Assembly (NCBI RefSeq): GCF_000688455.1
Contig: NZ_JIAL01000001.1
Location: forward strand, 2,511,001-2,575,000
Origin: Pseudacidobacterium ailaaui
GTDB taxonomy: Bacteria; Acidobacteriota; Terriglobia; Terriglobales; Acidobacteriaceae
Direction: 5' to 3'
DNA: 64,000 bases
The position numbers were made by a program, and so were the translations under genes. The notes beneath the pieces are model-generated. The model searched no databases and was not told where the DNA came from. It saw only the letters and a list, made by a program, of their open reading frames with translations. Positions within the stretch are counted from its first letter, which is position 1; the number at the start of each line of letters is the position of its first letter. This document shows positions 14,435-22,957 of this stretch, one piece after another.

Positions 14435-16042
14435 CCTGTGCTGCTGGGGCTGATTTCAGGTATTCTGCTGGATTTGCCGTTTCCGATTGCAGGCCCTTTA
14501 CCGCTGTGGCGCGCGGTCTTTGCCTGGATGGCCTTCGTGCCATTGCTCTATGGGATCCTCAGCGAAGCCAATCTCCAGCATCCACGTTATTTGCGTCGTA
14601 GTGCTCTGGCTGGTTACACGTGCGGAGTATCGTGGTATGTCCTGAACTGTTATTGGATCTACGACACCATGCACATTTACGGCAATGTGCCGGGGCCGGG
14701 CGCGGCAGGAATTCTGCTGCTTTACAGCATGGTGCTTGGCCTGTACTTTGCCCTGTTCGCACTGCTGATGGCCATCTGCCGGAAAGCCTTCAGCAAAGCT
14801 GCCATTGTACTGGCATGCGCACCTTTTTTCTGGGCAGCCATTGAACTGGCTGCTTCGCGCATAACCAGCGTTCCCTGGGACCAGCTTGGATATTCGCAGG
14901 TGGACAACTTTCTTCTGACTCGACTTGCCCCCTACACCGGCGTTTATGGTATCTCTTTCACCCTTATGGCGGGAAACTCGCTGCTGGCTGCCGCCTTGCT
15001 TGCGCATTCCGTACATGTAAGGCTGCGGACAGGCGTAGGAACAGTCCTGCTGATTCTTTTGCTGCAATCCGGGTCCTTCGTTCGGCCCAAACCGGAACCG
15101 ACCTCGGACTATGCTGTGCTGCTTCAGCCCAATCTGGACGTAGGCGTTTCAAATTTATGGGTCGGGCCCGAATGGAATGAGAATGCCATGCAGATTCTCA
15201 ATCAAAGTCTGGTCCACTGCACGCCCATGATCGCCGGAATGCCTTCTGTTCATGCAGCGGTCGTGCAACCAAAGTGTCCGCAGGACCTGCCTGCTCCGGG
15301 ACTGGTCGCATGGCCTGAGTCCCCGTCAGCCTTTCGCAGCAATGATCCACGCTTTGTTGCTCTGATGAGAGAGATTGCTACGGCAAACCGCAGTCCTGTA
15401 ATTGCAGGGGCCATTGGAGAAGACGAGACGGGCGAGTACAACTCGGCGGTTTTTACGGCCCCCGATGGCAACATCATCGGACGCTATGACAAGATCCATC
15501 TGGTGCCGTTTGGCGAGTTTGTCCCTTACCGCGAGATCTTTTTCTTTGCAAAGCACCTTACGCAGCAGGTTGGAGACTTTAACCGGGGCAGATATCGCCG
15601 GGTCTTCCGTGCCAATGGGCATGAGTTTGGAATCTTTATCTGCTATGAATCGATCTTTGCCGACGAAGTGCGTCAGTTTGCCGTGAATGGAGCACAGGTT
15701 TTTGTCAATATCTCTGACGACGGCTGGTATGGGGATACCAGCGCTCCATGGCAGCACCTGAATATGGCGCGAATGCGCGCGATTGAAAATCATCGGTGGA
15801 TCCTGCGCGACACAAACAATGGGGTCACAACGGCCATTGACCCGCTGGGGCGTGTGACCTACAGTGCTCCCCGGCATGAAAATACATCCCTGGCGGTCCG
15901 CTATGGGTATGAAAATGGTCTCACCTTCTACTCACGAAACGGTGATGTCTTCGCGGGGCTTTGTGGGATAATTTCCATAGCAGCGATTGCGCTGGCATTG
16001 CGTTTTCGTCTGCAAATCAAGGCAAAAGTCAGGTCTCATTAG
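14414..16042 (+). CDS. lnt: Apolipoprotein N-acyltransferase
   Basis: Lnt adds the third acyl chain to the N-terminal Cys of lipoproteins at the inner membrane. The 542-aa protein has about six N-terminal membrane helices, a periplasmic nitrilase-fold domain and a C-terminal helix (about 515-533). The Glu-Lys-Cys triad is present: W-P-E-S (Glu near 302), Y-D-K-I-H-L-V-P-F-G-E-F (Lys near 360), I-C-Y-E-S (Cys near 410). The stop at 16040-16042 is followed without a gap by the GTG start of prfB in the same reading frame, so the two are co-transcribed and likely coupled. Several lipoproteins in this window would be its substrates. Confidence 0.95.
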   Translation: MRLLTRHPVLLGLISGILLDLPFPIAGPLPLWRAVFAWMAFVPLLYGILSEANLQHPRYLRRSALAGYTCGVSWYVLNCYWIYDTMHIYGNVPGPGAAGILLLYSMVLGLYFALFALLMAICRKAFSKAAIVLACAPFFWAAIELAASRITSVPWDQLGYSQVDNFLLTRLAPYTGVYGISFTLMAGNSLLAAALLAHSVHVRLRTGVGTVLLILLLQSGSFVRPKPEPTSDYAVLLQPNLDVGVSNLWVGPEWNENAMQILNQSLVHCTPMIAGMPSVHAAVVQPKCPQDLPAPGLVAWPESPSAFRSNDPRFVALMREIATANRSPVIAGAIGEDETGEYNSAVFTAPDGNIIGRYDKIHLVPFGEFVPYREIFFFAKHLTQQVGDFNRGRYRRVFRANGHEFGIFICYESIFADEVRQFAVNGAQVFVNISDDGWYGDTSAPWQHLNMARMRAIENHRWILRDTNNGVTTAIDPLGRVTYSAPRHENTSLAVRYGYENGLTFYSRNGDVFAGLCGIISIAAIALALRFRLQIKAKVRSH

Positions 16043-17177
16043 GTGCTGAACGATCTCGAATTCGCTTATGCTCCCGTGCGCGACAAAGTGCGCGACCTGC
16101 GGGAGTATCTTTGACCCGAACGGGTTACGCAAACAACTAGCGCAGATTGAAAGTAAACTCTCCGACCCCGGAATCTGGGCCAATGCGGCCGCGTCACAGC
16201 CTCTGATGCGTGAACGTAAGCGTATGGAAGAACAGCTTGCCGCAGATGAAGAACTTGTGCGCCGTACCAGCGACATTGAAGCGTATTTCGACCTGGCACG
16301 GGAGGGGGAGCCAGTTGAGGAAGATCTTGCGCGTGAAATCAAGGCGCTGGATGAGTATGCAACGAAACTGGAAGAGCGCACGATGCTCTCCGGCGAGACC
16401 GATCCGCTCAATGCAATCGTGACAGTCCATCCAGGAGCCGGTGGAACAGAGAGCCAGGACTGGGCTGAGATGCTGATGCGTATGTATCTCCGCTGGGCCG
16501 AACAGCAAGGGTTCAGGACGGAAATGAACGATTACCAGGATGGCGAAGAGGCCGGAATCAAATCCGCAACCTTTACCATTTCGGGAGAGTATGCATTCGG
16601 ATTGCTTTCGGGGGAAAGCGGAGTGCACCGTCTGGTGCGCATCTCCCCTTATGATGCAGCGAAGCGCAGGCATACTTCATTTGCATCTGTCTTTGTTTCT
16701 CCAGAAATTGATGATTCGATTGAAGTGGAAATCAAAGCGGAAGACATTCGCGTAGACACGTATCGCTCGGGCGGCAAAGGCGGACAGCATGTCAATACCA
16801 CCGACTCCGCGGTGCGCATTACGCATATTCCTACCGGGATTGTAGTCTCTTGCCAGAATGAGCGGTCTCAGCACAAGAACCGTGACAAAGCAATGAAGAT
16901 GTTGCGTTCGCGGCTCTATGAATACGAGTTGGAAAAGAAGAAGGCCGAAACAAAAAAGCTTGAAGACGCGAAGCTGGACATCAATTTCGGATCGCAGATA
17001 CGTTCTTATGTGCTGCAGCCTTATCGCATGGCCAAAGATCATCGCACCAAAGTAGAAGTGGGTGATGTTGATCGGGTCCTGGATGGTTATCTGGAGCCGT
17101 TTATCCGCGGATATCTGCTTATGCGCAGAAACGGTGGCATACCGGCTGCCGCCGATGCAGAAGACGACCTGGAGTAG
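16043..17177 (+). CDS. prfB: Peptide chain release factor 2 (programmed +1 frameshift)
   Basis: RF2 reads UGA and UAA stops. Translation begins at GTG 16043, directly after the lnt stop, and reads 23 codons to CTT followed by in-frame TGA (16112-16114). A +1 slip at CTT-T moves to GAC (16113) and continues for 354 codons, giving 377 aa. The product runs R-D-L-R-E-Y-L then D-P-N-G-L, as expected at this conserved junction. The hydrolysis motif G-G-Q is present (R-S-G-G-K-G-G-Q-H-V-N). The stop-recognition tripeptide is S-P-Y rather than the usual S-P-F. A naive call from ATG 16068 would give a wrong Cys-rich N-terminus. Confidence 0.96.
16100..16115 (+). promoter_or_regulatory. RF2 autoregulatory +1 frameshift site
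   Basis: CGGGAG-TAT-CTT-TGA-C: an internal Shine-Dalgarno-like GGGAG three bases before the slippery CTT, then the in-frame stop TGA followed by C (a weak termination context). This matches the known bacterial prfB element in which low RF2 lets the ribosome slip +1. Confidence 0.95.
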
Positions 17178-17195
17178 GCTCACTGAAGGAGAGGT

Positions 17196-17227
17196 GGCCG
17201 GGTTCTTCCCAAGAGATGGACCCGGCC
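17196..17227 (+). other. Strong stem-loop after prfB, no T tract
   Basis: GGCCGGGT / ACCCGGCC is a perfect 8-bp stem with a 16-nt loop, 19 bp after the prfB stop. No U-rich run follows, so it is either a Rho-dependent 3' end stabiliser or a weak terminator. Confidence 0.45.
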
Positions 17228-17325
17228 CTCTGCTTCAGATTCAGAAGGCCAAAGTCTTTTTTGATGGGTCTCAACCCTCCTCGCGGGGCTTCTGTCCCGC
17301 CATCTGGGACAGGGAGCTGAATGAC

Positions 17326-17369
17326 TTGACAAATCTCTCTTTGAATGATTACGTTGGCAACGTTTCCAA
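17326..17369 (+). promoter_or_regulatory. Promoter with LacI/GalR-type operator for the receptor operon
   Basis: TTGACA (17326-17331), 17 bp, TTACGT (17349-17354), then TTGGCAACGTTTCCAA (17354-17369), a near-perfect palindrome with the central CG and half sites typical of LacI/GalR repressors. It lies 81 nt before the receptor start codon. The second receptor gene has the same arrangement at 54240-54296. Confidence 0.68.
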
Positions 17370-17450
17370 GCCTGCACCTTTCGCATAGGTTTTGTTGGAT
17401 GTTACAGCAGAGGGCAGGGGAAATGAGATGTAGTTTTTCGAGGAGGCGGT

Positions 17451-20400
17451 ATGAAATCGGTAGGCCGGGGTCTTCTTGCCTTTCTGGCGGTAGTTTTCAT
17501 GATTGCTGTGACGATGTTGCCGCTTACGGTCCATGCTCAGGCCGTTTCCGCGACATTATTGGGCAGCATCACTGATAAGACCGGGGCGAGCATCCCCAAC
17601 GCAAGAATTGTTATCCATGAGCTTTCTACTGGCATCCAGCATGAAACAGTAACTAATGGAAGTGGTAACTACACCTTCCCCGACCTGCCACCGGGTGCAT
17701 ACTCCGTTACAGCAGAAGCCACCGGATTCAAGAAGGAAACCCGTGCTAGCGTGGATGTTGTTGTAAATACCGCTACGCGTGTAGACCTGGAGCTTGAGCC
17801 CGGAAGCGCTACAGAAACCATCACGGTGACGGATGTTCCTCCGATTCTGCAAACAGACCGTGCTGATGTGAGCACGAAGTTTGAGGCGCGTCATGTGGAG
17901 GACATGCCATTGAGCGTAAACCGTAATTTTCAAGGCTTGTTGAATCTGGTGCCGGGAACGACGCCCGCCACGTTTCAGCACTCACAATTTTTTAATGCGC
18001 AGAGCTCGCTTCAGACAGAAGTAAATGGGATACCCCGGATGGGGAACAGTTATCAGATTGAAGGGATTGATGACGATGAGCGGACCGGTCTGCTGCAAAT
18101 CATGATTCCACCTGCTGATGCCATACAGACAGTAGACATTTCTACCAACAACTTCGAAGCAGAGCTGGGCCGCGCCATTGGAGCAGTGACCAATGTGACA
18201 TTAAAGTCCGGTTCCAATGCTTTTCATGGTTCGGCGATTGAATATCTGCAAAATAGTGCGTTTGACGCGCGATCATATTTCAGCAAAAAAGTCGGCCATG
18301 TAGCTTACAACTACTTTGGCGGGAACTTCAGTGGCCCGATCATTCGAAACAAGCTTTTCTTTTACGGGGACTACTATCGCACATCCGATCATGAGGCCAA
18401 TTCCAATACACTCACCATTCCTCCCAAAGAGTTTTATACGCCGAATGCGAATGGTTACATTGATTTGAGCGCGCCTTTGAAGAGCGATGGTACGGGCCAG
18501 ATTTACGACCCGAATACGGGAAACCCTGATGGCAGTGGGAGGACACCATTCCCGAACAATCAGATTCCCTTCAATCGGGTCAATCCTGTTTCCTTAAAGC
18601 TGCTGCAGCTTCTGCCAGCTGAGATCCCGGGTAGCTCGCTCGCGGCACCCAGTAACAACTACTTTGCTGTGCTGCCCTTTCAGAAGACGGCAGATTCATA
18701 TGACGCGAAGATTGATGCACAGCTTACTGAGAAAGACCATCTGAGCGGTCGATTCAGTTATCAGCATGTGAGTGTATTTCAGGCACCGGTTTTTGGAGAC
18801 ATTGCCGGTGGTCCGGCGCAGGGAGCATTTGAAGGAACGGGAATCCAGAATGCCATGAGCACTGGAGTCAATTATGACCGTGCATTTTCGGCCACATTGC
18901 TTACCGAGGTCCGTATTGGCGTTGCGCACTACCACAACGATGCGACGCCGGCAGGGTATGGCCATGACTATGCAACGCAGATTGGTGTTCCTGGCGTGAA
19001 TATCAGTCAGTTCACAAGCGGACAGGTAGGGATTGATCTGGGATCGTTCAGCAGTCCGATTATCGGGTACTCAGCATCATTGCCGTGGAGGCGTGGTGAA
19101 GCGAATATTGATTTCGTTAATCACTGGACAAAAATCCTCGGCAACCACACTTTCAAGTTTGGTGGAGACCTGCGCCGGGTCCAGGACAATCTACTGCAGG
19201 ATCAGACTTTCAGTCCGCGCGGAGTGATTCAGTTCCGCGAAAATCAGACTTCGATCAAGGGCGGCAAGACGAACGTCGCCAATGATATGGCCAGCTTTCT
19301 TCTGGATGTACCGAGTCAGGTGGGACGCGACATCAACACTTACTCTCCGGCGTATCGGCAGTGGTGGTTGTTTCTTTTTGCGGGAGATAAATGGCAGGCC
19401 TCTTCTAAATTGACCTTGGACCTTGGACTACGCTGGGAGTTTTATCCTCCAGCTACGCCTGGCAAAGCCGGCGGGTTTTCCAATTATGATCCAACAACCA
19501 GTACGCTGGTCATTGCTGGAGTGGGGAACAATCCTTCAAACCTTGGCATGAAAACACGCTACACCTATTTTGCGCCGCGTACAGGGTTTGCCTTCCGCGC
19601 AACGGACAAGACGGTGCTGCGAGGCGGATTTGGCATCAGCTATATGCCCTTTCCTGACAATACTTACGCTTACAACTATCCAGTGCGCGCCAACAACAGT
19701 TATCAGCCGCTGGGTGCTTATACCGCTGCTGTATTGGACAATGGCCAGATTGCTACATTCCAGGCAGGATTTCCGGCGCCGAAGCCAATCGAGGTCCCCT
19801 CAAATGGTTTGCTGGCTGCGCCTAAGAACCAGTCTTATGTCGTAATTCCGAAGGACTATCAGAATCCTTATGTAGAGTCATGGAATGTTGCTCTGGAGCA
19901 GGCCTTGGCCGGGCAGTTCACCATGCAGCTGTCCTATGTGGGCAATCATGGTGTCCGTATTGGTGCGGCACAGAACATAAACCTGCCACCCGCGCTGGGA
20001 TTGGGTCCGACCGCAGAACCAGAGGCCATTGCGTTTGGCCGTACTGCCGCTACCAACGTGTATTTCCTTGGCTTTTCATCGAATTATCAGGCGCTTCAGG
20101 CGCAGCTTCGGCGGAGATTTACCAATGGTCTGGCCACAGAAACCGCGTTTACCTGGGGTAAAGGGCTCGGCTACCAAAGCGGCGATGATGGAGGATTGAC
20201 CTTCTGGATTGATCAGCGCCGCAACTATGCTCCTAACGACTATGATCGTCGCCTGAACTTTGAGGAGAGCTTTACGTATGAGTTGCCATTTGGAAAAGGA
20301 AAGCGTTGGCTGAACCGAGGCGTTTCCTCTGTTGCCTTCGGAGGATGGAAACTGTCAGGCATCATTTCCATTGTGTCAGGAACGCCATTTACGGTGACTG

Positions 20401-20843
20401 CAAATGGTGGCTCAATCAATACACCCGGTCAAACGCAGACGGCAAACCTGGTGAAGCCCTTCCATGTCCTTCATGGAATTGGTCCGGGCAGGTCATGGTT
20501 TGATATCACCAGCTTTGCTCAGCCGGTGGGATGCACCGGCACCCCTTGTGCTGTTCAGTATGGAATCACGATGGGCAATACCGGGCGCAACCAGTTCTAT
20601 GGGCCGGGTTTTATTCAGGACAACGTTTCTGCCTTTAAGACCTTTCCTCTTTGGGAAAGCCTGACACTGGAGACCCGTGTGGACGCCTTTCAGCTAAGCA
20701 ATACGCCGCAATTTGCAAATCCAAGCTCTTCTTATACCAGCAGCACGTTTGGTCAGGTCACTTCCACCATTGGCAGCGGATCGGGTGTGAATGGGACCGG
20801 AGGCGGTCGCGCACTTCAGCTCTCTGGAAAGATTCGGTTTTAA
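17451..20843 (+). CDS. TonB-dependent receptor, Oar-like, with carboxypeptidase-regulatory-like domain
   Basis: 1130 aa; start set by GAGGAGG 4 nt before ATG. A signal peptide ending in V-H-A-Q-A is followed by a carboxypeptidase-regulatory-like beta sandwich (about 35-125; G-S-I-T-D-K-T-G-A-S-I-P-N-A, Y-T-F-P-D-L-P-P-G-A-Y), a plug domain (about 125-250) and a large outer-membrane barrel with repeated Y/F-rich strands to the C-terminal F. Such receptors move large ligands, often saccharides, across the outer membrane using TonB. Three sugar-type genes follow on the same strand with gaps of about 107, 4 and 17 bp, so a carbohydrate ligand is likely. No TonB box was assigned. Confidence 0.9.
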   Translation: MKSVGRGLLAFLAVVFMIAVTMLPLTVHAQAVSATLLGSITDKTGASIPNARIVIHELSTGIQHETVTNGSGNYTFPDLPPGAYSVTAEATGFKKETRASVDVVVNTATRVDLELEPGSATETITVTDVPPILQTDRADVSTKFEARHVEDMPLSVNRNFQGLLNLVPGTTPATFQHSQFFNAQSSLQTEVNGIPRMGNSYQIEGIDDDERTGLLQIMIPPADAIQTVDISTNNFEAELGRAIGAVTNVTLKSGSNAFHGSAIEYLQNSAFDARSYFSKKVGHVAYNYFGGNFSGPIIRNKLFFYGDYYRTSDHEANSNTLTIPPKEFYTPNANGYIDLSAPLKSDGTGQIYDPNTGNPDGSGRTPFPNNQIPFNRVNPVSLKLLQLLPAEIPGSSLAAPSNNYFAVLPFQKTADSYDAKIDAQLTEKDHLSGRFSYQHVSVFQAPVFGDIAGGPAQGAFEGTGIQNAMSTGVNYDRAFSATLLTEVRIGVAHYHNDATPAGYGHDYATQIGVPGVNISQFTSGQVGIDLGSFSSPIIGYSASLPWRRGEANIDFVNHWTKILGNHTFKFGGDLRRVQDNLLQDQTFSPRGVIQFRENQTSIKGGKTNVANDMASFLLDVPSQVGRDINTYSPAYRQWWLFLFAGDKWQASSKLTLDLGLRWEFYPPATPGKAGGFSNYDPTTSTLVIAGVGNNPSNLGMKTRYTYFAPRTGFAFRATDKTVLRGGFGISYMPFPDNTYAYNYPVRANNSYQPLGAYTAAVLDNGQIATFQAGFPAPKPIEVPSNGLLAAPKNQSYVVIPKDYQNPYVESWNVALEQALAGQFTMQLSYVGNHGVRIGAAQNINLPPALGLGPTAEPEAIAFGRTAATNVYFLGFSSNYQALQAQLRRRFTNGLATETAFTWGKGLGYQSGDDGGLTFWIDQRRNYAPNDYDRRLNFEESFTYELPFGKGKRWLNRGVSSVAFGGWKLSGIISIVSGTPFTVTANGGSINTPGQTQTANLVKPFHVLHGIGPGRSWFDITSFAQPVGCTGTPCAVQYGITMGNTGRNQFYGPGFIQDNVSAFKTFPLWESLTLETRVDAFQLSNTPQFANPSSSYTSSTFGQVTSTIGSGSGVNGTGGGRALQLSGKIRF

Positions 20844-20950
20844 TGACAGAGATACCGGTTTCCGGTACAGAAGTGACGGGCCAGTTTTCCCAATGTAAAA
20901 AAATCATGCGAACGGTTTACCATGAATTTGTCTGCAATGCAGGAGGTTGA

Positions 20951-21916
20951 ATGTCGACGTCGCGCCGCGCGTTCCTGGCCGGATTTGCTGCAACCGGAGT
21001 CATGTCTCAGATGCGAGTCATGGCCCAGCGCATGAAAAACTGCCCCTTCCGTCTTTCAGTCATCAACGACGAGATAAGCCAGGATTTTGACCATGCCTGC
21101 TTCGTGGCGGCCAATGATTTCGGCCTGGACTGGATTGAACTCCGCGGGATGTGGAACAAGAACATCAGCAATCTGGATGCGAGTGAAATTGCGGAGTCGC
21201 AGCGCATTCTTTCGAAATATAAGCTGCGCGTAACAGACATCGCGAGTCCGCTATTTAAGACCGACTGGCCTGGGGCCCCAGTTTCAAAGTTTTCCGAGCA
21301 CCGCGACCAGTTTAAAGCCAGCTTCGATTTCAAGCAGCAGGATGAGCTGCTGGATACCTGTATTGAACTGGCCAAAGCTTTCAAGACTGAGCGGATCCGG
21401 TGCTTTGATTTCTGGCGGTTGGACGATCCGCAGAAATACCGTGCGGCCATCAACGACAAGCTGCGCGAAGCCGCGGCAAAATGTGCAAAGCACAATCTGA
21501 TTCTTGTGCTGGAAAATGAGATGTCCTGCAATACCGCCACTGGAGAAGAGGCAGCAGCTGTCCTTAAGGCCATTCCCGACAGAAATTTCATGTTGAACTG
21601 GGATCCAGGCAATGCGGCAACTTTTCCTGACAACACACCCTATCCCAATGGATATGATCGATTGCCCAAAGACCGCATTGGCCATTGCCATTGCAAAGAT
21701 GTGAAACGCCTGGCCGGTGGGAAATATGAATGGGCCCCGGTCGGAGCCGGTGTTGTGGACTGGGTAGGTCAATTCCGGGCCTTGAAGCGTGATGGCTATC
21801 ACTACGCAGTGAGTCTGGAAACACACTGGCGTGGTGCAGGAACTCCGGAGGCTTCAACGCGCATCAGCATGAAAGGCCTGAAGGACACATTGCAAAAGGC
21901 CGGAATCGAGTGCTGA
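20951..21916 (+). CDS. Tat-exported sugar phosphate isomerase/epimerase-like TIM-barrel protein
   Basis: 321 aa, with a twin-arginine signal M-S-T-S-R-R-A-F-L-A-G-F, so it is exported folded. The mature part is a xylose-isomerase-like TIM barrel (AP endonuclease 2 superfamily): E-L-R-G-M-W early, V-L-E-N-E-M, N-W-D-P-G-N-A and H-C-K-D near the C-terminus, then S-L-E-T-H-W. These Glu, Asp and His positions are where the family binds a divalent metal. Members in such clusters isomerise or epimerise keto sugars. The start has AGGAGG upstream (AGGAGGTTGA-ATG). It is followed 4 bp later by apbE, a tight operon link. Confidence 0.87.
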   Translation: MSTSRRAFLAGFAATGVMSQMRVMAQRMKNCPFRLSVINDEISQDFDHACFVAANDFGLDWIELRGMWNKNISNLDASEIAESQRILSKYKLRVTDIASPLFKTDWPGAPVSKFSEHRDQFKASFDFKQQDELLDTCIELAKAFKTERIRCFDFWRLDDPQKYRAAINDKLREAAAKCAKHNLILVLENEMSCNTATGEEAAAVLKAIPDRNFMLNWDPGNAATFPDNTPYPNGYDRLPKDRIGHCHCKDVKRLAGGKYEWAPVGAGVVDWVGQFRALKRDGYHYAVSLETHWRGAGTPEASTRISMKGLKDTLQKAGIEC

Positions 21917-21920
21917 GGCC

Positions 21921-22940
21921 GTGTCCTGGAAGCTTACGTTTTTGCTTTCCTTGCTGTGCAGCATAGGCTGCAATGCTTTGGCGCAAAGCAAGCCGCAGCT
22001 TTTCACGATTACGCATCCGGCAATGGGTACGGTCTTCACCTTATACATTTATGCAGGCAGCAGGGAAGAGGCTGATGCTAAGGCAAATCCTGTTTTTGAT
22101 GAGATTGACCGGCTGGATGACCTGCTCAGCAACTATAAGGAAACCAGCGAGCTTTCCCGCATCAACCGTCTGGCAGCCATACAACCGGTCACAACAGATC
22201 CAGAAACATTTCAGTTCCTGGCTGAGGCCCTTGACTGGAGTGCGCGAAGTGATGGTGCATTTGATATTACCGTAGGAAAACTGATGAAGGCGTGGGGATT
22301 CTTCCGCAAACAAGGGCGCGTTCCCATGCCGGCGGAATTTGCGACACTACGCAAGCAAACCGGATGGCAAAAAGTCAGACTGAATGCCGCCAGGCGTACC
22401 ATTCGATTTACCTCGCCGGGGATTGAGCTTGATCCAGGAGGTATTGGCAAGGGTTTTGCTGTTGACAAGGCCGTCAGCATACTTCGCTCAGAGCAAGTTG
22501 CGGCTGCAATGTTGTCGGCGGGCAGCAGCACAATCTACGCTTTAGGTGCGCCTCCGGGGGAGACCGGGTGGAAGGTGGAGGTCCCGGACCCCCGCAATCC
22601 TGCAATTGTGCTTTCGACAGTTACATTAAAGGACATGTCGCTTTCAAGCGCCAATTGCTCTGAGAAGCATTTTGTTCTGAATGGTCATCTCTATTGCCAC
22701 ATTATGGACCCGAAGATGCTGCGGCCTGTAGAAGGGATGTTACAAGTAACGGTAACGGACCCGTCGGCCACGAATAGTGATGCTCTGTCGAATATTTTGT
22801 TTGTCAGAAACCCAGAAGACAGCAGAGCGTTGATGCACTCACTGCCTGAAGATTCTGCACTTGTGATTGCCGGAACACAACAGAAATCCGTTTGCTATTT
22901 GATGAACTGGAAGGCCCCGGTGGCTCCAGGCCACTGCTGA
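21921..22940 (+). CDS. apbE: FAD:protein FMN transferase (ApbE family)
   Basis: 339 aa from GTG 21921 with a signal peptide (M-S-W-K-L-T-F-L-L-S-L-L, cleavage after A-L-A). ApbE proteins split FAD and attach FMN covalently to Thr/Ser of exported electron-transfer proteins. Family features: T-H-P-A-M-G-T-V-F-T near the start, F-D-I-T-V-G-K-L-M-K-A-W-G-F, the L-D-P-G-G-I-G-K-G-F-A-V-D-K motif, H-I-M-D-P-K in place of the common H-I-I-D-P, and D-A-L-S-N near the end where the metal-binding Asp lies. No obvious flavinylated target is encoded next to it. Placement between an isomerase and a Gfo/Idh enzyme is unusual. Confidence 0.9.
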   Translation: MSWKLTFLLSLLCSIGCNALAQSKPQLFTITHPAMGTVFTLYIYAGSREEADAKANPVFDEIDRLDDLLSNYKETSELSRINRLAAIQPVTTDPETFQFLAEALDWSARSDGAFDITVGKLMKAWGFFRKQGRVPMPAEFATLRKQTGWQKVRLNAARRTIRFTSPGIELDPGGIGKGFAVDKAVSILRSEQVAAAMLSAGSSTIYALGAPPGETGWKVEVPDPRNPAIVLSTVTLKDMSLSSANCSEKHFVLNGHLYCHIMDPKMLRPVEGMLQVTVTDPSATNSDALSNILFVRNPEDSRALMHSLPEDSALVIAGTQQKSVCYLMNWKAPVAPGHC

Positions 22941-22957
22941 AGTGAGGGACAAGAAAC

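Noticed and set aside
16068-17177. prfB starting at ATG 16068
   Set aside because: It is in the post-frameshift frame and gives a Cys-rich N-terminus unlike RF2; the GTG 16043 start plus +1 shift restores the family sequence.
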